A stretch of 64,000 nucleotides of DNA, from NCBI RefSeq assembly GCF_019263745.1, contig NZ_CP077107.1, forward strand, positions 2,852,001 to 2,916,000, read 5' to 3'. The notes beneath the pieces are model-generated. The model was not told the DNA's origin, did not search any database, and was given only the letters and a program-made list of their open reading frames with translations. This document shows, one piece after another, positions 44,764 through 53,129 of this stretch; position 1 is the stretch's first letter; each line of letters starts with the position of its first letter. The DNA comes from Methanospirillum hungatei. Its GTDB lineage: Archaea; Halobacteriota; Methanomicrobia; Methanomicrobiales; Methanospirillaceae. The translations under genes were made by a program, and so were the position numbers.

Positions 44764-47053
44764 TTTTTCCCCTGCCCCCATCTATTTTTGGAAATGTAAC
44801 GGTAAATACCGTTCCTTTATCACTGGAAATATCAAGTTTTCCCCGTAACTGATGTGTCAGCTGGGATGTTAGTTCCATGCCAAGAGACTGACTTTTCCTA
44901 ACATCGAAGTCTTTTGGAAGCCCCCGTCCATTGTCGGCCACCTGCATCTGGTATGACTGAATGTCCTGAGTGAATGAAATTTTGATCTCCCCATCCTGAT
45001 CAGGTTCAAATGCATATTTTACTGCATTCATAATAAGTTCATTCAATATCAGTCCGCAGGGAATACATCGTTCGATATCAAGGACGATTACAGGATCCAC
45101 TCTGACAATGAGTTTTAGTCTCGCTGATATACCTTCATATTCCTGTTTAAAATGATCAACCAGTTTGCTTATATAGTCTTCTACACGGACTCTTCCTATA
45201 TCTCTTGAATTATATAATAATTCATGAATCGAAGCCATACTATAGACCTGACTTCGACACTCCTGGATGATCTCCTGGGCCCGTGGATCCTGAATTCTCA
45301 TTGATTGAAGTTTTAAAATTCCGGATATTATCTGAAGGTTATTTTTTACCCGGTGATGAACCTCTTTGAGAAGGAGCTCTTTTTCATGCAATGATGTTAT
45401 GATCTGTTTTTCTGTTATAACCCGATCTGTCACGTCATTGTAGATGAGAAATATCTCCACATCAGTTCGCTCTGTTCCAACAGGAGCACTACTTAGGAAT
45501 ATATCAAAATATCGCAGACCATTTGGATATTGTATTGCACATTTCTGGATCGTTCTTGCTTTTTTATCAATTAAGATATCAGAAAGAGCATCATGTAACT
45601 CCTGGTCTGCTGCATGAAAGAGTGACTGAAAATCCGTACCGATGAGATCAATCTTTGTTCTCTGTTCAATCTCCTCTGCTGCCCGGTTTATATCAATTAT
45701 CACCGTATTCTCTACCGTTCCTTCACTCTTAAAGATAATACAACCGGCTGCCATGAGCATAAAGAGCGTTTTCAGACGAGTATGGTACATTTTTACCTGA
45801 TCATCAAGGATTTTCTGTCTGGTGATATCCATGACGATTCCTTCAATTCCTGTCAGAGTCCCGTCAGAATCATATATCCCGGTACCTTGCTCAAGTACCC
45901 ATTTGAATTTATTTTCTCTTGTTAAAATCCGGTATGTGAGGCGGAACATGACATTTTTCTCAATTGCACGAGTAATTACTTCAGGGATGTGACTTCTGTC
46001 ATGCGGATAAATGAGTGATCCCCAGGATCTGACAGTATTATGAGTTATTTCATTTGGATGAAAACCAGTTAGGAGATACACTGCTTCACTGACAAAGTCC
46101 ATGGTTCTTTCTTCATCAATATGCCCATGATACACCATACCTGGAAGGTTCCTGATGAGTGCCTTCATCCTGTTTTCGCTGTTCTTTAATGCTTCCTCTG
46201 CGAGTCGGTCAGAGATATATCCACCAACCTGGACGATAATATCGGTGACAAAGCGTTGGAGTGATACCTCAAAGACATCATGTTTATGGTAGGAAAAAAT
46301 ATGGACTGCACCAATTTTTTTCCCATGATGATGCATACTGGCACAAATGTCTGTTTGAATGTTTTCAATTTCTCCTAATACCGGAGTTGTCTGCATGATC
46401 TCAGGTTGTTCCCGAAATTGGGTTTTCGCGTGTTTTAAGATCGCTTGAAGCAGAGGAATAACCTGTTGCTGGACAGGTTGTGTGTGATAACCAGGCACGT
46501 TTCCACTTGCAGTGGCAAGGGACAGATCTCCCTCATAAAATAAATATATTCCAACGCCATCCATTCCGGAGACGTCAAGAATTGCACGAGTACAGATGAG
46601 CAATGTTTCTTCGAGGGTCTTTGCATTGGCATTTGCCAGCGCAAGGTCGCGTTGTATTTTTAGGTTTTTTTCTGCTCTGAATAATTCAACTGACTTCGTA
46701 ATGGCGTGGGCAAGTTCGGCAAAAACAACCTGGGGAAGTTTTTCCTTTTGCATGTAAAAGTTAGCCCCATTGTTTATCGCCTCAATTGCAATCTCTTCTC
46801 GTTCTCGAATGGTAAAGAGGATGAAGGGGATGGTACTATGAATTTCCCGGATTTTTCGCAACAGGGCAATTCCATCCATCCCAGGCATGGAATAATCAGA
46901 AATTATTGCATCTATTGTCTGGTTTTCAAATACCTCTAATGCCTCATTTCCGGATGATGCAGTAATTGTTGCAAATCCAAACTTCTGTTCCAGTATTCGT
47001 TGCTCAAGTTCCAGGAGTTCGGGTTCATCATCAACAAGCAGAATGCGTATCAT
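44735..47053 (-). CDS. Hybrid sensor histidine kinase (receiver-GAF-PAS-HisKA_2)
   Basis: A 772-residue soluble sensor kinase. Receiver domain (1-120, DYSMPGMDG), GAF-like (about 135-285), PAS (about 295-415), second PAS-like (about 425-545), then a HisKA_2 dimerisation box with the phospho-histidine in KEVHHRVKNNLQII (about 560) and an ATPase domain with NELIMNAVKYAF and DNGRGLP. With no membrane segment it senses a cytoplasmic signal. The receiver at the N-terminus suggests it sits mid-cascade. It likely phosphorylates the overlapping response regulator. Confidence 0.88.
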   Translation of the reverse strand: MIRILLVDDEPELLELEQRILEQKFGFATITASSGNEALEVFENQTIDAIISDYSMPGMDGIALLRKIREIHSTIPFILFTIREREEIAIEAINNGANFYMQKEKLPQVVFAELAHAITKSVELFRAEKNLKIQRDLALANANAKTLEETLLICTRAILDVSGMDGVGIYLFYEGDLSLATASGNVPGYHTQPVQQQVIPLLQAILKHAKTQFREQPEIMQTTPVLGEIENIQTDICASMHHHGKKIGAVHIFSYHKHDVFEVSLQRFVTDIIVQVGGYISDRLAEEALKNSENRMKALIRNLPGMVYHGHIDEERTMDFVSEAVYLLTGFHPNEITHNTVRSWGSLIYPHDRSHIPEVITRAIEKNVMFRLTYRILTRENKFKWVLEQGTGIYDSDGTLTGIEGIVMDITRQKILDDQVKMYHTRLKTLFMLMAAGCIIFKSEGTVENTVIIDINRAAEEIEQRTKIDLIGTDFQSLFHAADQELHDALSDILIDKKARTIQKCAIQYPNGLRYFDIFLSSAPVGTERTDVEIFLIYNDVTDRVITEKQIITSLHEKELLLKEVHHRVKNNLQIISGILKLQSMRIQDPRAQEIIQECRSQVYSMASIHELLYNSRDIGRVRVEDYISKLVDHFKQEYEGISARLKLIVRVDPVIVLDIERCIPCGLILNELIMNAVKYAFEPDQDGEIKISFTQDIQSYQMQVADNGRGLPKDFDVRKSQSLGMELTSQLTHQLRGKLDISSDKGTVFTVTFPKIDGGRGKNESTTNTDR

Positions 47054-47126
47054 CTGGTCTTTTCAATTGGGTCATGTTTTTAATTAACCGTATGGGTTCA
47101 TGGAAGGCCTTAAAAATGAATAGAGA

Positions 47127-48515
47127 TTATCGCATCTCTCTTGCTATTGAGCAGAACAAAGTCATAGAACCTGCTTTGAAAAATGTCCTTGAGACCTCGA
47201 CCGGAATAATTGTGTCATCCCTTCTGACATGAGTTGATATCACCCGTGATATCCCAGATTCTTCTTCTGCGTTTTCCCACATTTCATCCCATATTTCTTG
47301 TGTTATCTCTTGGTTAATGTCAAAAACTGAAATATGGGATATCTCTTCCTGCGTATATCCAAGCAGCCTGCAGCTTGTTTCATTCGCCCGCCAGAGATCT
47401 CCTGATCGTTCAAATAGGAGAATTGAGTCTGATGCATGGTTAAAGGCGGCTTCAATGATGAGGAGTTCACGCTCGATCCGTTCTCTGCGTGCTATCTCTT
47501 TCATAAGGTCCTGGTTAGCCTGCCGCATCTCTTTCGTACGCTGCTTAACAAGAGCCTCAAAACTTGCATGAAATGTGTTGAGTTGTTCTTCGAGGTGTTT
47601 TTGTTTCGAAATGTCATGCCCTACAGCCAGATACCCGGAAAGAGTACCATTCTCGGTAAATATTCCCCGGTATGTCCATTCCTCGAATGCCACCATTCCA
47701 TCTGGTTGAATCGCTTTAAATGAAATGGTCTGTGTGGGAGAAGAGGGTGTAATTTCACGTTTTATCTTGGATAAGCGTTCGATGTCCACATGCGATATTA
47801 CTGGTTCATAAGGGAATCCGAGCAACTCCTCCGGTTTTCTGTCCATCCTGATACAGAATGGATGATTTACCCGTTTGAGGATGCCATCAGGTGTACATCG
47901 GAAAACAAATTCTGTTAGATCCTCAGATACCATCCTGAGTTCTTTCTCACAGATCTCAATCTCCTGTCTGATCATGGCAAGTTCAGTGATGTCTTCTATG
48001 AGAAATGAGCATCCTGCCCGGCCATCATCAAATACAATAGGAACAATCCGGATGTGCAAAACTCTCTGCATCTTTTTTCCGGTTAATGAAAGATCTATTT
48101 CATCTGGGGTTCCCAAGACTGCACGCTTACAAATGTCAGTCATGGTGTTATGAGTAAGAGAGTGAAGAGCGGGATCGGAGAGATCTTTACCGGTAATGTC
48201 GCCCTCGATACCACAGATTTCTGCTAGGTCTGATGAGTAGTCTTTCACTATCAGCCGTGCTGAGAAGAGGATGTATGGACCATTATAAAAATTACGGATT
48301 ACTGCTGCTGGGATTCTGTTTGAAAGGTGATATATTTTTGATGTTCCCATGATCCGAAGGTCAACATCACCTTTCATCTGAAGCATATCCAGGTATTTCG
48401 CTGCAGTTGTCCGATGTAGATGTAACTCCTGTGATATGTCAGTTATTGACATCCCCTGTGGAGATCCTTGTAACAGTTCTTTAATGGTCCGTATTTCTTC
48501 GTAATCTCCAATCAT
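47127..48515 (-). CDS. HTH-PAS sensory regulator (wHTH plus three PAS domains)
   Basis: The 462-residue protein repeats the plan of the protein at 32160-34031: an N-terminal winged helix (residues about 5-70, LHRTTAAKYLDMLQMKGDVD), PAS-like domains at about 75-190, 195-310 and 345-462, and a coiled coil (about 310-345). No kinase output. The two helices share the core R-T-T-A-A-x-Y-L. It is divergent from acetyl-CoA synthetase across an AT-rich region with a perfect palindrome, so it may control that operon or itself. Confidence 0.8.
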   Translation of the reverse strand: MIGDYEEIRTIKELLQGSPQGMSITDISQELHLHRTTAAKYLDMLQMKGDVDLRIMGTSKIYHLSNRIPAAVIRNFYNGPYILFSARLIVKDYSSDLAEICGIEGDITGKDLSDPALHSLTHNTMTDICKRAVLGTPDEIDLSLTGKKMQRVLHIRIVPIVFDDGRAGCSFLIEDITELAMIRQEIEICEKELRMVSEDLTEFVFRCTPDGILKRVNHPFCIRMDRKPEELLGFPYEPVISHVDIERLSKIKREITPSSPTQTISFKAIQPDGMVAFEEWTYRGIFTENGTLSGYLAVGHDISKQKHLEEQLNTFHASFEALVKQRTKEMRQANQDLMKEIARRERIERELLIIEAAFNHASDSILLFERSGDLWRANETSCRLLGYTQEEISHISVFDINQEITQEIWDEMWENAEEESGISRVISTHVRRDDTIIPVEVSRTFFKAGSMTLFCSIAREMR

Positions 48516-48860
48516 GATATGTGTGACTCCGATTCATTCCAGATACAGGAGAACAAATGTCGTACATATACATCCTGTTTTCATCATGATAAATCTGACT
48601 TCTTTTCATATTGTTGAAAAAAAACAATATTGATAATGAAATCTAAATAAAATTTCAATAATTATTGAAAATAAAACTAATAATTAATTTTTATTATGTA
48701 CAACATATCTGTACTACCTATACAAATAATTAATTTATACGCAATCCTTCTATTTTCTGATGCTTAGCATTATCAGTACGAGATATACATGCATTCTTTG
48801 TGTCATATTTCTGGAAAAGCCAGATGATAAATGTGGGCTATTTATAAAAGGAGTTGGATA
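48516..48860. other. AT-rich regulatory region between HTH-PAS gene and acs
   Basis: No gene is seen. It contains a TCATGATAAAT motif (48584-48594), an 8-base inverted repeat ATATTGTT/AACAATAT (48608-48615 with 48623-48630), the palindrome at 48653-48670, and at its end the AAGGAG ribosome binding site of acs. Confidence 0.5.
48653..48670. promoter_or_regulatory. Perfect 18-bp palindrome, possible operator
   Basis: TTTCAATAATTATTGAAA equals its own reverse complement over 18 bases. It lies about 140 bases upstream of the HTH-PAS start and 190 bases upstream of acs, in a region of low complexity, which lowers its weight, but the flanking 8-base inverted repeat adds support for a binding region. 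Confidence 0.4.
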
Positions 48861-50750
48861 ATGTCAGAGAATTTTGAAGTTGTGATGAATTCTAAATCGT
48901 ACCTGCCAGATCCCGAATTTCAAGAACAATCACACCTTGGAGATTACAAAAAAGCATATGGGGGCTTTAAAGCTGATCCTGAATTGTTCTGGGATCAAAT
49001 GGCTAGGGAAATTGACTGGATAAAGCCTTGGAATAAAGTTCTGGAATGGGATTACCCATATGCCCGATGGTTTAATGGTGGATCACTCAACATAACCACC
49101 AGTTGTCTGGATCGCCATATTAAAGCTGGGAGAAGGAATAAATTAGCATTAATCTGGCGTGGTGAAGACGGGGAAGAACGGGTATTTACCTATCGTCAAC
49201 TCCACCGGGATGTAATGCGATTTGCAAACGCACTAAAAAAAATAGGGATTTCAAAAGGTGATCGGATCTGTTTTTACATGCCTCTGGTTCCTGAGCATAT
49301 CATTGCATTGTTAGCCTGTGCTCGTATAGGAGCTGTTCATTCTATTGTGTATGCAGGATTTGGGGCAGAAGCTCTTCATTCCCGTATTCGGGATGCTGAA
49401 GCAAAAGTTGTTATCACAGCCGATGTCGGGAAACGCCGGGGAAAAGTTATCTCACTTCGAAGTATTGTCGATGATGCCATCAGGAATGCACCAAGTGTTG
49501 AGAAAGTCATCGTCTTATGTCGTGAGAAATGTTCGGTAGAGCTGTATTCAGAAATGGAAGAAGACTTTTACGGTCTCCTTGAGGGCGTTGATACAGACTG
49601 CCCCCCGGAAGAGATGGATGCAGAGGATCCCCTGTTTATTCTTTACACCAGCGGAACTACCGGGATGCCAAAAGGAATCGTCCATGCATGTGGAGGCTAC
49701 GCAACCGGTGTTCACTACACTGCAAAGTATATCTTTGATCTAAAGGAGAATGATGTCTTATGGTGCACTGCTGATACCGGATGGATCACGGGCCATAGTT
49801 ACATTGTTTATGGGCCGCTTGCTGCAGGAGCTACGGTGGTTATCACTGAGACTACTCCTGACTGGCCTGACCCCGGGATATGGTGGAGCATTATTGAAGA
49901 ATTGGGGGTTACCATTTTCTATACCGCTCCAACAGCCATCCGTATGTTCATGCGGGTGGGAGAGGAATGGCCGAATAAGCATAATCTGGATTCACTCCGG
50001 ATTATTGGATCTGTTGGAGAACCTTTGAATCCGGAAGCATTTGAGTGGTACTATCGGGTTATTGGAAAGAGCCGGTGTCCAGTCCTAGATACCTGGTGGC
50101 AGACTGAAACTGGAATGCACATGATTACAACACCTCTTGGTGAACCAATGAAACCCGGTTTTGCAGGATTACCTATTCCTGGTATTGAGGCAGACGTGGT
50201 TGATAAAGATGGTAATAGCCTACCACCTGGTCAGGGAGGTCTTCTGGTCATAAAAAAACCCTGGCCATCCATGATGAGGACTGTTTATCGCAATGATGAG
50301 CGGTATCGCAAATACTGGAACCAGATTCGGAACTATTACACTGCCGGGGATCTTGCAGTAAAGGATGATGACGGTTATATTATGATCCTGGGCAGGTCAG
50401 ATGACATCATCATTGTGGCAGGTCATAATCTTGGAACTGCAGAGGTTGAATCAGCACTCGTTGAGCATGAAGCTGTAGCAGAAGCTGCTGTAATCGGGGT
50501 ACCTGATGAAATTAAGGGACAGGCAGTCAAAGCATTTGTCATTCTGGTCAAAGGATTTGAGCCAAGTCAGAAACTGGTTTCAGAACTTATATATCATGTC
50601 CGGATGAGCATCGGGCCAATTGCGATGCCTGCTGCAATAGAATTTGTTGATTCTCTTCCTCGGACTCGAAGTGGGAAAATTATGAGACGAATTCTCAAAG
50701 CAAAGGAGATGAACATGGACCTTGGTGATACTTCAACTCTTGAGGAGTAA
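48861..50750 (+). CDS. acs: Acetyl-CoA synthetase (AMP-forming)
   Basis: The 629-residue enzyme makes acetyl-CoA from acetate, CoA and ATP. It has the adenylate-forming motif YTSGTTGMPKG (about residue 262), DTWWQTETG (about 412), YYTAGDLAVKDDDGY (about 495) and the C-terminal catalytic lysine in RTRSGKIMRR (about 605). ATG 48861 is set by AAGGAG eight bases upstream; an earlier ATG (48831) lacks one. It is followed after seven bases by a transporter gene. Acetate is a usual carbon source of this methanogen order. Confidence 0.95.
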   Translation: MSENFEVVMNSKSYLPDPEFQEQSHLGDYKKAYGGFKADPELFWDQMAREIDWIKPWNKVLEWDYPYARWFNGGSLNITTSCLDRHIKAGRRNKLALIWRGEDGEERVFTYRQLHRDVMRFANALKKIGISKGDRICFYMPLVPEHIIALLACARIGAVHSIVYAGFGAEALHSRIRDAEAKVVITADVGKRRGKVISLRSIVDDAIRNAPSVEKVIVLCREKCSVELYSEMEEDFYGLLEGVDTDCPPEEMDAEDPLFILYTSGTTGMPKGIVHACGGYATGVHYTAKYIFDLKENDVLWCTADTGWITGHSYIVYGPLAAGATVVITETTPDWPDPGIWWSIIEELGVTIFYTAPTAIRMFMRVGEEWPNKHNLDSLRIIGSVGEPLNPEAFEWYYRVIGKSRCPVLDTWWQTETGMHMITTPLGEPMKPGFAGLPIPGIEADVVDKDGNSLPPGQGGLLVIKKPWPSMMRTVYRNDERYRKYWNQIRNYYTAGDLAVKDDDGYIMILGRSDDIIIVAGHNLGTAEVESALVEHEAVAEAAVIGVPDEIKGQAVKAFVILVKGFEPSQKLVSELIYHVRMSIGPIAMPAAIEFVDSLPRTRSGKIMRRILKAKEMNMDLGDTSTLEE

Positions 50751-50757
50751 CAAGAAC

Positions 50758-52017
50758 ATGGCTGATACCTCATTCTCACAAAACCAAAGTAATCCCATGT
50801 TTTGGGGTATAGATGCAGAGAAAGGGAGATGGATTCTCGTATTTCTTGGGATGGCTATAAACCTGTGTCTGGGAAGTGTATATTCCTGGTCGGTTTTTGT
50901 TGGCCCACTCACCGAATATTTTACACAGACATTAGGACAGGCTGTAACCGCTAGTGAGATCCTTATGCCATTCTCTGTATTCCTTGCCTGTTTCGCCATA
51001 GCAATGCCATTGACCGGTAAATATCTTGATATCTACGGGCCCCGGAAGATTATCATGGCTGGTGGTGTCTTGACCGGACTAGGGTGGATTCTGGCATCAT
51101 TTTCCACATCTGTCCTCATGCTCTATTTCCTATATGGGGTAATCGGCGGACTTGGTGTGGGTATTGCATATGGAGCCCCTGTTGCAGCAGCTGCCAGATG
51201 GTTTCCTGATCGACGGGGATTTGCAGTTGGCCTTGTCCTACTGGGATTTGGGTTTTCGGCATTTATCACTGCAAATCTTGCAGGTGTATTGATTGGGATA
51301 ACAGGGGTCATGGGAACGTTTCGGATATTTGGACTAGCATTTTTAATTCTGACTCTACTCCTGGCTATTCCATTCAGGTTTCCGCCATCTGGCTGGACTC
51401 CCAAAGGCTTTGCTGGATCTCCAGCAGCTGCTTCATGTGCCTGTTCAACAGCCCTTCCAGAAATGGTCAGGTCAGGACGGTTTTATGCCCTTTGGCTATG
51501 TTATTTTATCGGCTGTCTGGCTGGTCTTATGGCAATATCAATATCAAAACCGGTTGGATCAGAAGTGGTCGGGATTGAGGCAACTCTTGGGATTATGCTT
51601 GTCGGATTTTTTGCAATTTTTAATGGAGGAGGAAGGCCGGTCTTCGGGGCATTGACCGATATGATAAATCCCCGGAATACGGCAATTGTCTCATTTATCC
51701 TTATCGGAGGAGCATCATTGCTTATTGCATCTGTCCCTTCAGTTCCGGTATACATACTGGCATTTGCCCTTCTGTGGGGATGCCTTGGTGGATGGCTTGC
51801 AATAGCTCCTGCTTCTACTGCCCGGTTCTTTGGAACTGGTGATTACCCGCGATGTTATGGAGTAATCTTTCTTGCATATGGGGCAGGTGCAATCGCCGGG
51901 CCACAGATCGCAGGATACATCCGTGACGCAACAGGTTCGTACCTCGGAGTATTTCCCGTAGTGGCCGTACTTGCACTTATTGGGATCATCACAGCATTTT
52001 TCATGAAAGACACATAA
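50758..52017 (+). CDS. MFS transporter of the oxalate/formate antiporter (OFA) family
   Basis: A 419-residue protein with 12 predicted helices. The N-terminal WILVFLGMAINLCLGSVYSW and GGLGVGIAYGAPVAAAARWFPDRRG are typical of OFA-family carriers of small carboxylates. ATG 50758 follows GGAGTAAC and the acs stop by only seven bases, so acetate or a similar monocarboxylate is the likely cargo. T8 after the stop (52019-52028 region) may terminate the pair. Confidence 0.88.
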   Translation: MADTSFSQNQSNPMFWGIDAEKGRWILVFLGMAINLCLGSVYSWSVFVGPLTEYFTQTLGQAVTASEILMPFSVFLACFAIAMPLTGKYLDIYGPRKIIMAGGVLTGLGWILASFSTSVLMLYFLYGVIGGLGVGIAYGAPVAAAARWFPDRRGFAVGLVLLGFGFSAFITANLAGVLIGITGVMGTFRIFGLAFLILTLLLAIPFRFPPSGWTPKGFAGSPAAASCACSTALPEMVRSGRFYALWLCYFIGCLAGLMAISISKPVGSEVVGIEATLGIMLVGFFAIFNGGGRPVFGALTDMINPRNTAIVSFILIGGASLLIASVPSVPVYILAFALLWGCLGGWLAIAPASTARFFGTGDYPRCYGVIFLAYGAGAIAGPQIAGYIRDATGSYLGVFPVVAVLALIGIITAFFMKDT

Positions 52018-52073
52018 TTCTTTTTTTAAAAGAGCCGGCATTTTTCTTTGCCATGAGAAACAACTAATGTGAA

Positions 52074-52514
52074 ATGATTGATTCTATCAAATCCTTTCAT
52101 CGACTCATGTATCTGATTCTTCTCATCCTGCTTGGTATCGTTCTTGTTGTTTCAATTATCAATCTTGGAATTACTGTATTCATGTTTCTTGTTGATGATA
52201 GCGGATTTATTTTGGAAAGCCATGAGATTATCCAGATATTTGGATATTTCCTCCTGGTTCTCATAGGTATTGAGTTTTTTGAGTCAATCCTGACTTATCT
52301 TCGCGATCATGTTATTCACGTGGAAGTAATAGTCATGGTTGCGATGACAGCGGTTGCACGAAAGGTTATCCTGCTTGATTCGGAGGTAACAGACATGCAT
52401 CTTATCGGGCTCGGAATCCTGATATTGTCCTTGGGAATCGCGTATTATCTTATCCGCAAATCAAACCGTGAGAAGATTAAAGAAGAACTTATAAAAAGAA
52501 CTCATGAGGCGTGA
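52074..52514 (+). CDS. PsiE-like membrane protein
   Basis: A 146-residue protein with four membrane helices and the PsiE-family loop LRDHVIHVEVIVMVAMTAVARKVI. PsiE proteins are induced by phosphate starvation in bacteria; the molecular role is unknown. ATG 52074 lacks a clear ribosome binding site. It follows the transporter gene after a T-rich stretch and is probably a separate unit. Confidence 0.75.
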   Translation: MIDSIKSFHRLMYLILLILLGIVLVVSIINLGITVFMFLVDDSGFILESHEIIQIFGYFLLVLIGIEFFESILTYLRDHVIHVEVIVMVAMTAVARKVILLDSEVTDMHLIGLGILILSLGIAYYLIRKSNREKIKEELIKRTHEA

Positions 52515-52578
52515 TGAGTACTGATTTATAAAAAAGAACAGAAATGCACGGAATTTCCATGCATCCTATGTAATAACT

Positions 52579-52773
52579 TCAAACTTTTTCTACAGTGATT
52601 TTGACCCGGTCACCTGGCTGTAATCCATGTCCCTTTGGAACATCGATGTTAAACCAGAGAACTTTTGGATCATTTTGTGTGTTATCCTGTGACATCAGAC
52701 AGTCTTTAAATTCGTTAATGTCTCCGACAAATTCTAAGTCTGACTCAAATGAAATGATCTCTTTCATACTCAT
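52579..52773 (-). CDS. Small acidic protein, 64 aa, unknown function
   Basis: A 64-residue frame beginning MSMKEIISFESDLEF and ending with a strand-turn-strand segment (GLQPGDRVKITVEKV) typical of small beta-barrel or OB/SH3-like folds. I recognise no family. It lies just downstream of the 83-aa HTH gene on the same strand, separated by a T7 tract. Confidence 0.55.
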   Translation of the reverse strand: MSMKEIISFESDLEFVGDINEFKDCLMSQDNTQNDPKVLWFNIDVPKGHGLQPGDRVKITVEKV

Positions 52774-52783
52774 GCATTCGGGA

Positions 52784-52791
52784 AAAAAAGA
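52784..52791 (-). terminator. U-tract after the 83-aa gene
   Basis: Read on the minus strand, T7 follows two bases after the stop at 52793. A simple archaeal termination signal. Confidence 0.45.
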
Positions 52792-52792
52792 T

Positions 52793-53044
52793 TTAATTCT
52801 TTACTGGGGATACCATCCAAGTGGTGCTGTTTGAGTAGCTCCACTTGACTATGGTCAGTTCCTGACAGATTTCTGCAAGAATTGCCATATTGGTCCCCAC
52901 TTCTTTGGAAGACAGTCCCAGGTCTTTTGCAATATACTTGGACTTGAAATAATGCCTTCCTGAATCGAGCCCTTTTCTGAGGTAAGTAATAAGCCGGGAC
53001 TGAGTCTCGTTGTACTTCTCTCTAAATTTTAAGTGTGATGGCAT
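52793..53044 (-). CDS. Small winged-helix-like protein, 83 aa
   Basis: The 83-residue product looks like a compact winged helix: helices in LKFREKYNETQSRLITYLRK, a turn, a recognition-like helix in YIAKDLGLSSKEVGTNMAIL and a C-terminal strand pair ending in WMVSPVKN. ATG 53044 is fixed by GGAGGT six bases upstream; an earlier start at 53089 lies in the promoter region. Paired TTATCATGA motifs lie upstream of its TATA box, possibly its own operator. Confidence 0.7.
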   Translation of the reverse strand: MPSHLKFREKYNETQSRLITYLRKGLDSGRHYFKSKYIAKDLGLSSKEVGTNMAILAEICQELTIVKWSYSNSTTWMVSPVKN

Positions 53045-53079
53045 TATGCGACCTCCATCAGCGTACTTTACACATTCAA

Positions 53080-53122
53080 TTGCAGACATTTAAAACTACT
53101 CTAATTATCATGATTTATCATG
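53080..53122 (-). promoter_or_regulatory. Promoter with paired TCATGATAAT motifs
   Basis: On the minus strand TCATGATAAATCATGATAATTAG (two copies of TCATGATAA, 53103-53124 region) lies just upstream of a TATA-like GTTTTAAATG (about 53080-53089). The arrangement suits a regulator acting at the basal promoter. The same core occurs before echA and between 48515 and acs. Confidence 0.4.
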
Positions 53123-53129
53123 ACTAATA

